From NCBI GenBank assembly GCA_020081605.1, contig JAHREC010000045.1, positions 806,001 through 870,000 of the forward strand: a DNA stretch of 64,000 nucleotides, in the 5' to 3' direction. Below, in pieces: positions 26,032 to 38,845 of this stretch. The translations under genes and the position numbers were made by a program. Position 1 is the first letter of the stretch, and each line of letters opens with the position of its first letter. The notes beneath the pieces are model-generated. The model made no database searches and was not told where the DNA came from. It saw nothing but the letters and a program-made list of their open reading frames with translations. The stretch is from Albifimbria verrucaria (Eukaryota; Ascomycota; Sordariomycetes; Hypocreales; Stachybotryaceae).

Positions 26032-27200
26032 TTAGAGTGAAACATCGTTAGATTCACGGTCGTCGGATCCAGAACCCTTCCTGCGCTGTACCACCTCGGT
26101 CACGGAATCAGTGGGAGGAATCCATGGCTCCGCATCACCAAGTCTTTGCACGGTCAGGCCAGCATTTCCTGGGTTGCGCATGCCAGCCTCGAGTTGACGC
26201 TGGTAAGAGATGCGGCGCAGACGCTCGCCCTCAGCGGGTGTAAGGTGCAGGTATAGCTCGACACCGATGACGTGAATGGCAAGGGCCAGCCAGCCTCCGG
26301 CACCGAAACCAGCAAAGAAACCAGCAACGACATGATCAACACCCTCGGATCCTGTATCGGCAGTCACCAGGACATGCTGTTTGGGGTCGGTTCCGTCGTA
26401 GAACAGCTTGCAGTTGGGGTAAGAGTCGAGCACTCTGGTTTCATTGGACTTGAACAAGAAGTCGACAACGTAGCATGGCAAACCAGTGTAATATGTCGCG
26501 CCAAGAGCGGTGTTGATGCTCCCCATGATGGCGGTGATGATACGCATGGTGATGATGAAAGCACTCTATTGGGAGGTATCATTAGTAAATTGCGAAATCA
26601 TACCTTGTCGTATATCTATTAACTTACAATGACCCAAGCGCGGAGCATCCAGGCACGGTGCTGCTCAATTTGAAGCTTCTTGATATTGTACAAGGCGATG
26701 GCTTCGGAACCAATGAAGATAATGCTAGCAAGACCAGCGGCAATCTGAGTGTCCAGGGCACCACCGAAGGAGAAGCGAGCGATCATGAGAACACCGGCAG
26801 TAGCGACGAGCGAGAGAAGAATGATGAGATAACCATTAATACGATGGAAGATGATGAGCTTGTGCCTGATGACCGGGACGAACTGGAAGACGACGAGGAA
26901 TCCGGCAGGCAAGATAGCACCGAGATGCAGAAGAATGCCGATTCGACCACGGCTCCGGGGTCCCTGATAGTAGTAGCATTCGGCAGGCATGGTACCTCGC
27001 GGCTGGCCGTTATTTTCTTTGGCGCAAAAGATACCGTCAAAGTCTAGGAACATGAATCGGGCAAGGACGAAACCCATCATGGCACCGGCCGTGATAAACC
27101 ACAAGATGAAGTTGTAACCCTTGGCAAAGCCAATAGGGTTATAGATGCGACGCACAAAGGCGACGAAGCCATTGGCGGGTGGCCTATCGACGACGACCAT
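26032..27200 (-). CDS. DUF2306-type multi-pass membrane protein
   Basis: Exons 27200-26628 and 26565-26032 join (WVI|SAF) into 368 residues with no frame break. At least seven hydrophobic segments are visible, including ILWFITAGAMMGFVLARF, GILLHLGAILPAGFLVVFQF, GYLIILLSLVATAGVLMI and AAGLASIIFIGSEAIAL. Conserved-looking polar pieces lie between them (RHKLIIFHRINGY, IEQHRAWMLRAWV), with a hydrophilic C-terminal tail after the last helix. The arrangement and the H-R-x-x-G and EQHRAWM elements match the uncharacterised fungal/bacterial DUF2306 family; the function is unknown. A TATATATA at about 27403-27411, 200 bases upstream on the minus strand, is a plausible promoter. Confidence 0.78.
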
Positions 27201-30200
27201 TATTGCTGTAGATGGAGAAGAGGAGAAGAAATGGGTTGAGTCTGTATGATGGGAAACGGGCGAGAGAGGACAAAGAAAGCAAACAAGCAAGGCTGGAGGG
27301 ATAGGCGGGGTGTGGAGGGTGTCTTATAACAGTGTGCTTGATTCTTGAGAAGGCTGTGAGTGGATGTGGAGGATGGACTCACAGAAGGATCTGGTCACTG
27401 CATATATATACGCACACGTCCTTCAAGACTTGCAACCGTGGAGCAGTACGTAGACATGTGGATTGCCAGAGGTTTGCTGCTCCATTCAGACCCTGACAAA
27501 CCATCTATGCAAAGATAGACAATCTTGCCTCGCGAATGCGATTGAACCATAACGGTACCAGTGTAAGCCGACATCTAAACCCGCGGAGCGAGCCTATCTC
27601 CATGGATCTATGAAGTACGCACGCAAGGACCCTGAAAGCTTACAGGGCTGTGCGCGCACACGTTGCTGGGTTGTTCTCATGGGAGGAGGCGAGGAAGAAG
27701 CCCAACCGCGTTTCAATTTCCTGAACACGCCCAAAGGTCCGCAAGCACAGGACAAGACATTTGGGGCAGTGATGGGCGCCAACGAGACGTGTCGTGTTGT
27801 CCTCGCTTCTTTTGGAAGGGTGACGCTGCATGGCCCCTCAGCACCCAAGTGATGCACGCATTGCACTGGAAGTTGGAGCTTCAGTTACATGACGAATGTA
27901 CCTGATTGGTTTTAGACTCACAGGATTTTGCGGGACCGGATCCTTGGCTGGGCTTCCATTGCGGATGCTGATCCTTCCCTTGCTCGGCTCTCGAGGATGC
28001 GGCTGGCAGGGTGCACGGCGCGATCTCGTGGTTGGGATGCGCAAAGAAATGAAAAGACGCACATTTTTGGTAATGCAATTCCATGTCAAGTTGACGAGGA
28101 TTGGGATTGATGTCTTTCCTGGGTTCTTTCGTCTCTTACCCACTACCCTCTGTCTCGGATTACGCTATGTACGGGGCTGAAGATGCCCCTGCCCAGTAGT
28201 ATATCAGGAAATAGTACTGGAACATGGGGTAACGGCTCGCGCTCGGCATTCGCTCAACGCGCGAGAACTAGCCGATCAGTGTGCGGCATGGGCCACGAGG
28301 GCCCTTTGGTAACACTAAGGGGCTTTCTAACTGATTACTTGGCCAACAAATAAGGGTGGTGGTTCTTCATGTGATTGATGAGATGCTCGTATTTAGTCAG
28401 CTGTAGCGTACACTTCAGACTTGACGATGGACGAGAAGCTATTGACTGATCGACTCCCGGGCCACATGTTGGTGATGACAGATGATGTTTCAGCCATACG
28501 ACACTGCCTGGCATCTTCAACCAACAACACGCAAATGCCACTCATCAATCATGACGGATCTCACAGCAGGTGAGATGAAATAACGCTCATGATGTGGTGG
28601 AGACAAACATGTTCGTAGTGGCAGGCCGTGGTGTGGTCAGCGATTGTCCTACAAGCTGCTTACAGCAGATACAATCCATGAATATGTCATGCCATTAGAA
28701 TTGGAATGATCATCAGTATGAGCGATGGGATTGTAATATTAATTATGGTTCTACATGTAGGGCTGTAGTTGGTAATTGGGTTGAAGCTTCACGGCCGCCA
28801 CTGTTGGTCGCAATAGGCTCTGATACGCGCTGAGGGATCTACCAACAGGAGCAAAAGGTCAAAGGGCGATGCATGCAGAACCCCAGCCTCGTTTTCCTAA
28901 CACTTTGGATCTGGTTTCAGCCAGGATCCAGAGGCACATACACGGCATTGCTTCGACTGGCCACTGCACGTGGTCACCTCCGGATCGACACGGACCAGAT
29001 GCACAAGAACCCTGCTTGCAGCATGGCGGCTTTAGTGAATCCCATGGGCGGTGAGGGCATTCAAACCTCGAAAAATGTTCTTTTTGAGTAAAGACAAATG
29101 CGTAGCGAAGCGCCTGAGGTGGAATGAACAAGTAATCAGAGCGACGAAGATAATAGAAGACTTGGTAATGACAAATACAACAAACTTGGACAACAAGCGC
29201 GCACCAACAGTCCACGAAGCGCAAACATAAGCAAAAGCTGACAGCAGACCCCATTCTAATTTCATAGGAGAGACTGAAGGCTGCGACCTAATAGCAGGGG
29301 CAGGCAACAATGAATCCAATGCAGGGATGTAGGCGGATGTGCATATGGACTCGTGTTGGTGTTTGCTTTCTGCAACTTCGGCACAAAATACGATGCACTT
29401 CCACCAACTGCATATGCTGTAATCTTATGACATATGCCATGGAATTCGTATTAGCATTCATGCTCATGACTTGAAGCTGTTTGTGTGGACCACTGACGCC
29501 ATTGCAACGGCATTCTCCCAGCCCTAATAAAAGAATGAAACGGCTGAAGTCAGTGCGACTAACATGAACCAAATGGCCAACTCGTGCTGAGGGCCCCTAA
29601 AAGCATCGATGGTATGTGCCCGGTGTGCTATGGCATGTGATTCCGTTACTTCCAAGCCGATTTTGTTTTGGGGGCAATCGATATTCTTAGAACCAAAACT
29701 CAACACAGTACTCTTTTAGGATTTCGACCACCTGGGTGAATGAAGCGCGTCCTCGTCCCTTACTCTGAGTTTGACTTCTGTTAGTTTTAGAAATGAAACC
29801 AAGGTCCTGTTTTATAGCATTCCCTATACCAAACCTAGAGCTTATCCAAAGGTTGCTGTATGCCAGGATGACCACGCCTGTCTAACGAGCTGAATCCAAA
29901 TCGCAGGGAAATTAATGTTTGCAGGTCGTCGGCCTGTCGCAGGTCTCGTGAAATTTGAAAGTCGTCTTGGCAATGGACTTTGAGCCGCTACCGGAAGCTT
30001 CCAATGTAGCGATAGAACCGCGTTATGCCGAAGCGCGAGTATCGGTCAGGGAGGTTCAGAAGAGTGGCAAGCTTCTCTTAATGAGCCCAGGATATTTTGA
30101 AGACATCCTGCAGCTTACCGTAGATTATGTTAAAAAGACCGCTAAGATTAGTAACTACGTAGCTAGAGATAGCACGTTGTTGCGGCGCAAGCTGGAATCT

Positions 30201-31405
30201 TGACTACAGATTAATATTAATCCTTGGCCTCTATGTTTTCTCTTCGACGTCAATTCAAATGTTTGTATCTTATGGACTCAAGATATGGTAAAATTAAATT
30301 ACACCAGCTTACGACGCCATAAACTCATTACAGTTGTGTTACTTGCGAAATTCTAGCACATCATGTTTCTGGGCAAACTGTAAGGTTGCCCTCGCTACTA
30401 GTTGGACCCACATCAAGAGAACTCATTGGAGTTTCCGGGTATGGGATTAGAGGGAGTTGGAGCTTCGTGCATGCTACCATCGAGACGAAACAGTGAAGAT
30501 TGATCATGGATGGTCTTCGCACGGCATTGCTATTTGTTTTGGGTAATATGACCCTGGTTCATAAATTGATCTGTAGCTAAACTTATTTGCACATTGTTTT
30601 CCTATCATGGGTTAGTGAGGAGTTATATTAGGCAGTGATTGTAGGCTATTAGAGCGTGGTAGGTCAGCCCAATGTAAAGCAGCTTTTGTAAGTTATACTG
30701 AGTTATGCAAAGAGACGTACAGTTGCCGACACTGTAATTGAGATCGAGTATAAACGCTTCCTAGAACCCTTGTAAGAAAAAGAGAGTTCAGTGGGTTGAG
30801 GTTTAGTTGAGATTGAGGATATCTTTTCACGTCTGCTGCGGTGAAATAGCCCAGGGCTGGACCGTGACCAAGCAAGGTCCGACGATTACACCTTTCTATT
30901 CGACTCCCGCGTAAAAAGAAGTCTTTCACGAAGCTTTGATATAATCTGAGAGATTTCTCTATTCAAGATCGAATTAGGTCTGGTTATTATAGGGTAGCAA
31001 TGCCTAGGCTCATCTTCAAGGCCGATCATTTCAGATATTCAAGTAACCTGCAGTGGCGTGACAAGAGAAAATGACACTTCTGATACATCAAAACATTATT
31101 CCATGGTAAAAAATTCTGACAAGGGAGTTGAATAATGCACAAATAATCTTGCAGACTCGTTTATTTGACTCATCTAGTGTAGTTCAGGAATGATTGTCAT
31201 GTGTAAGTGGTGATGATGGTGAAATGCTGGATGGTGTGGCTCAGGCTTGGCTTACACCAGCCACATGTTTTTACTTGGCGCCACACGATCCGTCTTCTTG
31301 CATCTACACCAAGATTCACTCAGGACGGTCTTCGCATACACCGACAGGTCGCAACAGCCTTCACTTGAACTCACATCAACGTGGAACACAAAGTCTCGCA
31401 ACAAA
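27201..31405. other. Gene-poor 4.2 kb region
   Basis: Beyond the membrane-protein promoter nothing could be supported. The stretch 29.9-31.2 kb is AT-rich with scattered stops. An open frame at 29955-30203 (ATG at 29985, about 70 codons) is hydrophilic and unrecognised; I do not call it a gene. No RNA gene or terminal repeat was seen. Confidence 0.45.
27403..27411 (-). promoter_or_regulatory. Putative TATA box of the DUF2306 gene
   Basis: An alternating TATATATA element lies about 200 bases upstream of the start codon on the minus strand. Confidence 0.4.
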
Positions 31406-32175
31406 ATGTCGGCTTCAGACCCGCCACCCACTATCTCAGCCCTCAAGATTGGCTTCCTCACTGCCCAAGCCAATCTCCTCACACAACCACTCGCGCCGTC
31501 GCTCGCCTGGCGAGCTTCCAACGACACGTCGGAGAAGCGCATTCCGGACCGCGAAATCGAAGCGCATCTCGCAGATCTGAACCAGACCGTTGCTCAGCAC
31601 GGGCGCCGCATCTATGCGCCCCAGGCTATCCGTCATGTTGCCGAGCAGGTCAACGCTGTCTACCTGGCTGACGCTGAGCGCAAGCTGGGCGGACCGGAGG
31701 ATGCCGAGGGCGGTATTGGCAAGGAGCTTGACCTGTGTAAGTATTGCGTTTGCCCCTTGTCCTGAAATGTGCCTTGTTGGGTAAAACCGCGCTCTTGTCA
31801 GGTCCGCGCTAATTGCTTCATCGTCCAGCTTCCAAGGACGCCATTGACGCCCTGCCTCCATCCTGGCCATCTGAAAAGGATACCACTGCTTACCCCATGG
31901 AAGCGCGACGCTATGCTGAAGCCGTAGAGCAGCTCACACAACTGGCTGAGCAACGCGCCCAGCTACAGGCACGGGTGACCCGTTTGCAACGCATCAACAC
32001 AGTCATTGCTCCTCTTGAGGGTGGAGTGCAGGAAAACTTGATCTCCCGCAACGGCCCTGTCGAAAAGGAACTGGAGCGCATGCGTATTCTTCTCGCTCGT
32101 GTTGCTGGCCGCATAGATCAACTACCTCCTCCTCACTATCGCCGAATGATGGCCAGATTGATGCGGATAGCTTGA
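31406..32175 (+). CDS. fta4: Kinetochore protein Fta4 (Sim4/COMA complex, CENP-U-like)
   Basis: Exons 31406-31736 and 31829-32175 give 225 residues, no frame break. The N-terminal half (ISALKIGFLTAQANLLTQPL, ending in APQAIRHVAEQVNAVYLADA) and a C-terminal helical half rich in Glu/Gln/Arg (AVEQLTQLAEQRAQLQARVTRLQR, then GPVEKELERMRILLARVAGRI) fit the Fta4 family of the Sim4 inner-kinetochore complex. It is expected at centromeric chromatin, helping to bridge CENP-A nucleosomes to the outer kinetochore. The C-terminal half should form a coiled coil. Assignment is by overall pattern rather than a catalytic motif, so it is a little less certain than for the enzymes. Confidence 0.75.
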
Positions 32176-34250
32176 CCGCTGCAAGGAAACGAAACGTCGA
32201 CGAGTTCTTGGATGATGCAAACACGCAAGATGGTTCTATTTGGAAGCCTTTTTCACCTTAAGGAGCTCTCCGAACCATTTATTTCCACACAATCTATGCG
32301 AAGCGGAATGAGCTTCCCATGTTTACGTCCCCGACACACAGTTGCATGGAAATGGGACGGGTGACACGGCCAAGGAGTCAACTGGCTTCTGCCAAGCGCT
32401 ATCAAGCCAGAGCCTTCCCATTTCATATCCGTGGTGTCGCCCCAGCGTACATGTCACTTTCAGCAGTGGATATTGTGCGCTTTTTGCGATGCAATTCTTC
32501 AGCCTTACGCCAGACCATAGAAGGTGCGCCGATCCGCCAATGATATCCCGCGAACTCAATATAACTCCCAGCATTGGGTTGAAGACAACGTGAACAGCAA
32601 ATCAGATATTGATGCGCTGTGTCTCGAGCTATAAGCATTCAGAAGATATGCTTGCATGGTGACAAGCTACACAATCAGCTTGGAAGCATTGCCCAAAACC
32701 CTGTGTCACCATCACATAGAGTTGAGCGGCTCTTGAATGCCTTAAGCTGAAGACGACTTCACGTACATATACAATATGCCAAACCTGTTAGAATCGACCA
32801 GACTGGACAGGCGAAAATAAACGCAGCCTCTCTTTTCTTACACCATAGCAGAGTGTATGGGAACGGGTTATAGCTTTTTCGAATGATCTCGAGCATGAGT
32901 TCTTAAGACGCATCAGTTGGATGCATACTTGAGAGAAAGACAAGAGAAAAATGGACCGCATTGACAATCGATGACAACAACCTCTAGTGTCGATCGCCGT
33001 GGTTTTCTGTACGATTCAGAAGCATATAACATCCCGCAGGGTCGCTGAAAGCCTTTAAGTCTCAAGTCTCAATCCCCAGACGAAACGATAGAAACAAGAC
33101 AGTAGGCACGAAGCCTTGTTTGACAATTTTTAAAAGGCTACTCTGGCACAAAAATGAACAATTAAATGTATTTCTAGAAGCTTTCTTTATCAATGCATTG
33201 CTTGTTCCTTTCAAGACAATTCTTACCTGCCCAGTCACCTACTTGCTCTGCTCTGTGGCTGTTTTCTCTCAACAATAGTTGCAGATAATATTGAGTGCTT
33301 ACGGTGTGCAGCTCGGCCGTAAGGAATTCCGTTCTATGCTTGGACTAATTGATCTCGACGAAACAAAGTCGAGATCGGATCCTAACAGCTGGCACAGATC
33401 TTGGAGGCCAACGTTTGCTCGCTACGGCCGTAGCCTGGGCATGCGGCTCAACTTTATAAAGAAACATGCATCTTCCGATAGAAACTGGACGATGGGGACT
33501 ATATCCTTAAAACTGGTCTTAAAGCTCCGCAGAAGGGTAAAGCCAAGTTTTAATCTTATTGTCTGGTGTTGAACTAGTTGACACGAGTTGTTGCCGGGGT
33601 TGATTTTGGCTACGACAGTAATCTGCAATCATCTTACAAGGTTCATGTGTCCCAATTGCATAGCATCCTAAACGCTTACAAATGACCGTATTATAGTCCC
33701 AATATTGAGATTAATGTGCAGGCCCGCTCGGGGAGTGTACCCGACCAAGGCAGGTTATTGAACAATGGCTGGCGTGATTGGTAGATACGGGAGCCTCCCC
33801 GAGACCGGGGACTCTCCCGAAGGCATAAGCTTACCCACATCTCGGGACTGGGGCCTTTACCATGGCTTTATCGTGAAAATGGCGGAACTGATTGGTGTCC
33901 TCTCATTTGCCGGCATTGATAGCACATCATGGAATGGTTGCCGCGGCCATGTCCTAATCGGATGGGTGGAGGACTCTGGCTGGGAGTTATGGATGTTTCA
34001 AGCCAGCCATTGGCTGTCAGACGGCACTTCGATTCGACATGTCGCTTATTGAAAGGTCATGTTGGCAGGTTTGCGGGTCCATGATAGTGAGGCCTGCTTG
34101 AGTATTATTAATTCGGCATGCAACTCTTTGCCCTGTAGGTCAAACTTGGCTTAAAGCTATGGCTATGTCCCGATTACAGAGCGTCAGCGGATACAATCTT
34201 ACGATTACACGCAAGTCGACCATTCTATCATACAGTTTGACACATAAATC
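32176..34250. other. Intergenic region, no gene seen
   Basis: Two kilobases between fta4 and the MFS transporter. Parts (33.1-33.7 kb) are AT-rich. Short open frames at 33279-33572 and 33765-34052 show no domain. Nothing could be supported. Confidence 0.5.
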
Positions 34251-36192
34251 ATGACTACTATAACCAAAACCCAACGTGATGCTAATGATGTGGACATCAC
34301 TGCCGAAAAGCCAGTTTCTCAAGCCAATGAGAAAATAGGAGCAGAAAATGTCGAACAAAATGCAGAGAATATTCAGGAGGTTCCTAACCACAGCACTTTC
34401 AAAGTCATTATTATATCAATTGCACTCATGATGGCCACCTTCTTAGTAGCTCTCGACACCAATATCCTTGGTACGTGAAGGACATATGACTCGAGCAGAA
34501 AGACAAAACTAATGCCTTGGAGCCACTGCCATTCCCCAGATCACTAGCGAATTCAGCAGCTTGGACCATGTCTCATGGTATGGAGCTGCATACTCTCTAT
34601 GCAAAATGGTCTTCCAGCCCTCATTTGGACGCTTATGCTCGCTATTTCCACTCAAGATCGTGTTTCATTTCTCCAACGCTTTGCTGATCATCGGGTCGAT
34701 CATATGTGCAACGGCACCAACATCAGAGGTGCTGATTCTGGGCCGCGCAGTCCAGGGTTGGGGCGGCGCAGGCATATTCTCTTCGACTATAACAATGTAC
34801 GGCTTCGTGGTGTCCAAAAGCACATGCCGCTTTTTATTTCCGTCTTAGGTAGCGTTTACATTGTTGCTTCCATTCTCGGCCCCGTAATTGGTGGTGTTTT
34901 TGCCGACAGTTACTTGACATGGCGGTTTTGTTTCTGGATCAACCTTCGTAAGTGACATGGACACTCTGGTGCTCTTCTTGATCAGTAGATGCCGAACCGC
35001 TTTAACTAGATACTGACATTATGCCCTTTACTTGTAGCTCTTTCCGTCCTTTCAATTGGACTGATGCATTTTACGATGCCCGAGCCCAAGAGAGAAATTG
35101 CGAGCGAATCACTAGGAAAGAAACTCGTCAAGCTTGACCCCATAGGTACAGGAGTTCTTATTGTCTCTGTGACGACACTTATCTTGGCCCTACAATGGGG
35201 AGGAGTTTCTGCACCGTGGAAGGATGGCAAAGTTTGGGGCTGCCTTCTGTGCTTTGGAGTCACTCTGATCGGCTTTATCGTCTATCAGATCAAGCGGAAG
35301 GAAGAGTAAGTAGATTCACATCTATCATCGTCAAGATAGACTTACTGACATAGTTGTGTTAAAGTGCTTTGATACCGATGCGCATCATTACACAGCGGAC
35401 TGTTGCCTCAAGCTGTGCTGTTATGACTCTTCTAATTATGGGTATTAACGTGCCTGTCTATTATCTTCCTTTCTATTTTCAGGTTTCCTTGGTGTTTCAA
35501 CGGCTAAATCTGGGCTGTACATCCTTCCACTGGCTGCTCTCAATCCTGCTGCGTCCATTGTATCCGGTTTTATGGTAACCAAAACTGGTGCTTATGTCCC
35601 ATGGATGATTGCAAGCGGCGCCCTCGCAGCAATAGGATATGGGATCATATCCACGCTCAATATGGAGAGCAACCTTGGACACATTCTAGGATTTCAGGCT
35701 CTTGCAAGTATAGGTTTTGGCCTGGGAGTCCAGTTACCAATGACAGCATTGCGAAACGTGCTCAATGACACGGATATCGCAATTGGAAACTCACTGCTGA
35801 TATTCTTCCAAGGACTTGGAACATCACTGTCCCTTAGCATTGGCCAGAACATCTTTCTCAATACCCTCAAAAAGCGCCTGAGTGCTGAACTCTCCCCAGC
35901 GGAGGCTAACGCAATTTCTGATATGGGCGCTGGAGACGTGAACAGTGACCACATCGATCAAAATAAGCTGCCAATTGTGGCAAGGGCGTATAACTTCTCC
36001 ATGAAAACGACAATGTACTTTGCTATAGCCACCGCTGTTGCTGCGTTCCTCTGTGCTTGTGCAGTTGAGTGGAAAAAGGTTGACTTGGGTAAGAACCAGA
36101 AGAAGGACGAAGAAGCAAACGAGCCTATAACCACATCTGAAGGGAAAGAACAGAAGTTGACAACAAAGGCTGTAGAATCAGCAGAGAAGTAG
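34251..36192 (+). CDS. MFS multidrug/metabolite efflux transporter, DHA2 (14-TM) type (two frame breaks)
   Basis: Four exons (34251-34470, 34523-34947, 35038-35305, 35365-36192) encode about 580 residues. A polar N-terminus precedes the first helix (IIISIALMMATFLVALDTNI), the DHA2 pattern L-D-x-x-I-x-x-x-A-I-P. The loop GRAVQGWGGAGI and the antiporter motif C (VASILGPVIGGVFAD) follow. A large set of later hydrophobic segments ends in FAIATAVAAFLCACAVEW and a charged tail. Drug:H+ antiporters of this type export antibiotics or the host's own secondary metabolites. One A is missing at 34816-34819 and one G at 35482-35483; the sequence resumes in the next frame each time. A cupin gene of unknown role follows tail-to-tail. 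Confidence 0.86.
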
Positions 36193-36250
36193 TGGAGAGG
36201 GTTGAGTTGGGAGTCAAGGCGTGGTTCTTAGGGCTCGATAGATAAAACGC

Positions 36251-36947
36251 TTAATCCTTCTTCTGCCTCATATGGTCGGCTGTGTATTCGGGATATGTGC
36301 TCTTGAAGCCGCAAAGGCGTCCCAAAAACGCGACAGTGCCTAATATTGAATACGTAAAGGTTCTTCGGACCAGGCTTTCAGCCCCAGAACCTAAGAATGA
36401 AGGCCCTTTGACAAAAACAGGGTAATTATCATGCTCGTTCATAACGACGAATATCGCCAACAAGGTTTGAATGTTGCCAAGAAACCCCGGCTGCCGATCC
36501 ATTACAACGCCAAGTAGATTACGGAAGAAGATTTCCTTTGCAAAATCTGGAGGAGAGGTCCATTCCCTGACCAGAAGATCAATGCTTGTAGAAGGAGCTC
36601 CTCAGGCCTGTCATCAGCTCTGCTGAATTGGTGAAGCGTAAAAGGAGGCACGGTAATTACGCCATCATCTGGCCCATAAATGGCTGTTTTGTCACCAACC
36701 GTTACAAGAGCATGTCCCTGGATGACTTGAAGATACTCTGGTGTTGCATTGTAAGTTTTGTGTTTTATGTGGGTACTGAGGCATTCTTACCTGTCTTCTC
36801 CTCGTGCCAATGCAGTCCAGTGGATGCCTTCACGCCTTTTCTGAAGACCAAAGTGACTGAGTGATCGGCATCTTTTGTTCCTGGAATCAAAACACCGCCT
36901 TCGTCGATGAGGAGGTCGGTTTTGTGTGCTAGGTTGGTTCGAGGCAT
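36251..36947 (-). CDS. Cupin-domain protein (one frame break)
   Basis: Exons 36947-36791 and 36737-36251 give about 214 residues. The first cupin motif is GLHWHEEKTEYLQVIQGHALV, giving the metal-binding His-x-His-x3-4-Glu. The second is PPFTLHQFSRAD, with the third His. The C-terminus has one or two hydrophobic segments (NIQTLLAIFVVMNEH, YSILGTVAFLGRL), so the protein may be membrane-linked. One G is missing at 36600-36601 (plus-strand CC), after which the frame resumes. Single-domain cupins in fungal clusters act as dioxygenases, isomerases or binding proteins; which applies is unknown. The start is the first ATG that gives the full domain; a short upstream extension is possible. Confidence 0.72.
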
Positions 36948-37411
36948 TGTGGTCGTTGGTGCGCAGTTGTCGGCGACTGGGGCAAGACGCACAGAGACAA
37001 GGGATTCGCCTGTTTAATTGAACAATTATAAGGATACTTGAATTCAATTCTTAAGCCTGAAATGCACAATGAATTGATATTGCTTGAAGCTGTGGCTATA
37101 AAGGCAGGAACTCCGCATAGGCATCAAGTTCTGGCAAACTCCGCACTGGGTGGATTTGGTCAAGAGTTAAGTTCCGAGGGTCCTCGGTTTCAGTCAGCCA
37201 CAGCTTCTATAAGCGCCAGACTAGGCATGGGTCACAAGGCCATTCAGTCAGACTTTAAATAAAAGAGTGATGAATAAATTGCACGACTGATTGATGATAC
37301 AGCAAAAGGACTAAAGTGTGTATCACTTATGCCTTGACCCCTGGCATCTGTTTGTATGGTCGCAAGCTCTCAGCTTATGCAGCTGCTCTTTAGCCATGGA
37401 ATTAAGTAGAA

Positions 37412-38051
37412 TTAGAAGACCTTCCTCAGCTTCTGCTCTCTGTCCTCCGCGGCCCAATGGTCTTTCCACAAGTCAGGCAACATATATCGCCATCCAAGGG
37501 TGCGCCAGCCATGTCTCACCGTGTTTTCATCTCCTCCAACGTGACTGGGCGGACCAACTCATAAAGTTCAAGAATCGCATAGCCCATATTTCGAATCTGT
37601 AAGGCCAGCATTGAACTCAGAATTGTCTTTACCGAATGGCACTTCGGGTACGGTGCCAGGTGTTAGACGCTCATATGGTGGAATGACGGCGATGTGGCTG
37701 GCAGGTGGTTAGAGCTGTGATCATCTGCAGGAATAGGGCAAGCTGTCCTCACGTAATGGAAGAACTTCCGCGTTTCTGGCCTGTTTCATAGAGCCATAGT
37801 CTTGTGACACCATCGCGCAGGCGGTATTTGCGGTACTCGTGGTTCTTCTGCCGGTTCACGATGTCGTCCAGTTGAGCGTGCTTGATGGAAAGCAGCACAT
37901 CGCTCCAAACGCGGTTACTTGATGATTCGAGCGTCAGAACCTCGTTGTCTTTTGGTATCTCTGGCGGTATCTCTAGCGGTATCTCCGGTAGCATTTCTAT
38001 CGGTTTTTCTGTCGGATTAATCCAGGTGCAGGATGGAAGTTCAAGCGCCAT
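37412..38051 (-). CDS. ASCH/PUA-like domain protein, frame-broken and with an internal stop
   Basis: Exons 38051-37753 and 37697-37412 can be read as about 195 residues. The N-terminus has Glu-Ile-Pro repeats (PEIPLEIPPEIP). Then comes a segment like ASCH/PUA nucleic-acid-binding folds: VLLSIKHAQLDDIVNRQKNH, EYRKYRL and RLWLYET, then THIAVIPPYERLTPGTVPEV and ILELYELVRPVTLEEMK. It ends in GWRYMLPDLWKDH. There are three defects in exon 2: a frame change at 37582-37585 (one base too many or two too few), a TGA at 37516-37518 where Trp is expected, and one base missing near 37494. The TGA is a substitution, unlike the other breaks in this window, so this gene is the best candidate for a true pseudogene. 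ASCH domains are thought to bind RNA; the fungal role is unknown. Confidence 0.6.
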
Positions 38052-38845
38052 TATCTTCAAGAAGATCCGTGGATGAATGAATGCAAGAGAAAGAGAGAGG
38101 TGAAGGACTGGGTAAGGGTTAAAGAAAGGGAAAAGAGAAGAGATGAGGCTTAGGTTGAGGGCAAGAGCAAGAGAGAATAAAGTTACGTGTCTATCAAATG
38201 TCGGTTTCTTGACTACCTGCCTACTGAAATCCGCTCGCAAATGTTTCGGTACAACGACCAACCTTTCTGAGCACGGTACGTCGCATGTATTACTGTGGTT
38301 TGGTCACGCAGAGGAGATAAGTCATGTTATTTGAAAGTAAACCCCAATTTGAGATGTACCCAAATCTGCAAGACCTCACTGGCAAGATGATTGTTCCCTC
38401 GAACAAATGAAACATCAAGACCGAGTTTAGTTCATGTAGCTGCGGGTGAATAAGGATGAATCGGAAGTCTGCACGTATGAGAGACTGGCCTAACCACTAT
38501 AAGTACACAATAATACAACAGAAGCTATGTTGAAAAGCAATAGCAAAAGTAGTACATACCTTTAATGAACTGATTTAGGGTGGTTTGTTTCGCTATATGT
38601 AGTCTGACTACGCCAAACGTTCTCTGAAGCAAATCCTTGCGAACGCTGACACTACTTGCTTCCTAACCTACGTTGATCGATTAGAAATATGCTTAAGACT
38701 TTGATAGAAAAGATGATCTAAAATACAGGATAGAGTTTGTATTGGCTGAAAAGACGGCATGTGAAAGCGGAGTTGGTATCATAGGCGACTGATGATGCAG
38801 GCTCGCCGCACAAATAGACCCGAACTACACGGGATCAATCAAATC
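38052..38845. other. Intergenic region, no gene seen
   Basis: About 800 AT-rich bases between the ASCH-type gene start and the DJ-1/PfpI gene end. Only short open frames without features occur. Confidence 0.5.

Noticed and set aside
29955..30203. Plus-strand 82-codon open frame in an AT-rich region
   Set aside because: Hydrophilic and somewhat protein-like, but no family is recognised and no exon could be joined; insufficient support.
37516..37518. Repeat-induced point mutation as cause of the TGA in the ASCH-like gene
   Set aside because: The G-to-A change would be in a CpC rather than CpA context on the other strand, and the gene shows no cluster of similar changes.
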